From positions 164,563-228,562 of the forward strand of contig NZ_MDET01000001.1 of assembly GCF_002075885.1 (NCBI RefSeq): 64,000 nucleotides of DNA. The letters are read 5' to 3'. This document shows positions 63,481-64,000 of this stretch, in pieces. The notes beneath the pieces were generated by a model that did no database searches, was not told the origin of the DNA, and saw only the letters and a list, made by a program, of their open reading frames with translations. How positions within the stretch are numbered: the first letter of the stretch is position 1; every line of letters begins with the position of its first letter. The stretch is from Manganibacter manganicus (GTDB lineage Bacteria > Pseudomonadota > Alphaproteobacteria > Rhizobiales > Rhizobiaceae). The translations under genes and the position numbers were made by a program.

Positions 63481-64000
63481 GTGGTAGGCACTCCGGCGCA
63501 CAGGTGCATGCTCCGACGGCAGTTTTCGCCGGCTCAGCATGAGGAAGGTTGGCGCGAGGCATACCCCCCCTCTGGCCTGCCGGCCATCTCCCCCACAAGG
63601 AGGGAGATCAGCAGCTTCGCCCACCCGCCAACTTCCCAACCTTTGTGATTGGCGAAAGCCGTCATGAAATCTGATCTCCCTCCTTGTGGGGGAGATGGCC
63701 GCCGGGCCAGAGGGGGGTGCTGTCCCGCTGACGGTCGCGATTGGCGTGGATGAAAAATCGTCAGCGGTTGCGGCTGATGAGAATAATTCCGTTGCCGATC
63801 AGGCGCTTGCCAAATCAGAGCGATTTCTTCCCCGCTCCTTTATCCACACCCTCCATCCCTCGCGCATAATCCTCCTCAGCAGCTTGCTATCGGGAACGGG
63901 TGTGCACACTCGAGCATCCAGGCAAGTGTGGCGCCGGGTGTGTTATCCGTAACAGTGAACGGAACCGCCCGGCCCGAACCGGACCTGCGTTGCTCGCGCC
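63481..64000. other. Right-end region without a supported gene
   Basis: 520 bp. It contains the long inverted repeat (63563-63718) and, near the end, TTATCCACA at 63840-63848 and TTATCCGTA at 63943-63951, which look like DnaA boxes. A short frame at 63686-63952 overlaps the repeat and has no domain. A GTG at 63955 opens a frame to the edge that could be the start of a gene, but it is too short to judge. Confidence 0.5.
63563..63718. repeat. Long inverted repeat with 47-bp arms
   Basis: Left arm 63563-63610 and right arm 63672-63718 are nearly perfect reverse complements (ends ACCCCCC(C)TCTGGCC and GAGGGAGATCA), separated by about 60 bp. Only a C-run length difference and a few changes around the GGC centre distinguish the arms. 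It matches the general type of large intergenic palindromes of Mesorhizobium-like genomes. Confidence 0.8.

Noticed and set aside
63686..63952. 88-codon frame at the right end
   Set aside because: It starts inside the right arm of the long inverted repeat and has no domain or ribosome site.

Overview
The window is GC-rich, densely coded alphaproteobacterial chromosome. The gene order nuoA-N, birA, rnj, mce, DUF1467, proS, lolC, lolD, the rhizobial short ProRS, RNase J, the CobS/T/D/C/O set and several intergenic palindromes of the Rhizobiales kind point to Hyphomicrobiales (Rhizobiales), probably Phyllobacteriaceae and Mesorhizobium-like. That placement is inference from gene content, not a search. 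|| Layout. 1-5.5 kb: a cut-off secreted His/Arg-rich protein, a Nudix hydrolase, a MacA/MacB-type efflux operon and a PhzF-family enzyme. 5.6-8.4 kb: tRNA-Lys(CTT), a tiny proline-rich ORF, then a leftward B12 operon (DUF1636-cobS-cobT) behind a clear cobalamin riboswitch. 8.5-9.8 kb: a YcaQ-type DNA glycosylase. 10.1-25.5 kb: the complete 14-gene complex I operon, with an extra gene between nuoF and nuoG that shares a C-terminal domain with the NuoE tail. 25.5-32.7 kb: birA, rnj, mce, DUF1467, proS and lolCD, with a candidate small RNA on the minus strand before proS. 32.8-33 kb: a 28-codon membrane microprotein behind three tandem GAAC repeats at 11-bp spacing, which matches the alphaproteobacterial LexA box. 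33-34 kb: lipB and tRNA-Leu(GAG). || 34.1-39.2 kb is accessory: an EF-hand protein with a His-rich tail, a TMEM175-like channel, an AT-rich glucuronyl C5-epimerase-like lipoprotein, a decayed IS5-type element, a Tat-exported beta-propeller protein and a Tat-exported His/Arg-rich protein. 39.4-44.4 kb: mgtE, a LiuR-like MerR regulator, a membrane methyltransferase/acyltransferase pair and an MFS transporter. 44.4-48.1 kb: a second B12 cluster (cobP, cobO, cobD, cobC) and a tyrosine-phosphatase-like gene. || 48.3-63.5 kb is a catabolic region. It holds a creatininase-family hydrolase, RidA, an NMT1/THI5-type ABC importer, a cytosine-deaminase-like amidohydrolase, a GlcD-type FAD oxidase and an NAD(P)H:quinone reductase. 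These are followed by two dimethylglycine/sarcosine-dehydrogenase-like flavoproteins flanking an aminotransferase, and an XRE-cupin regulator with two tandem palindromic operators at its start. The whole suggests import and stepwise breakdown of an N-methylated or cyclic amide compound, with one-carbon transfer to folate; the substrate is not determined. The last 0.5 kb holds a long inverted repeat and no convincing gene. || Most promising observations: the SOS-box microprotein (32.8 kb), the candidate small RNA (29.0 kb), the tandem operators at 62.6 kb, the domain shared between NuoE and the extra nuo gene, and the IS that landed in a stop trinucleotide shared by two convergent genes.
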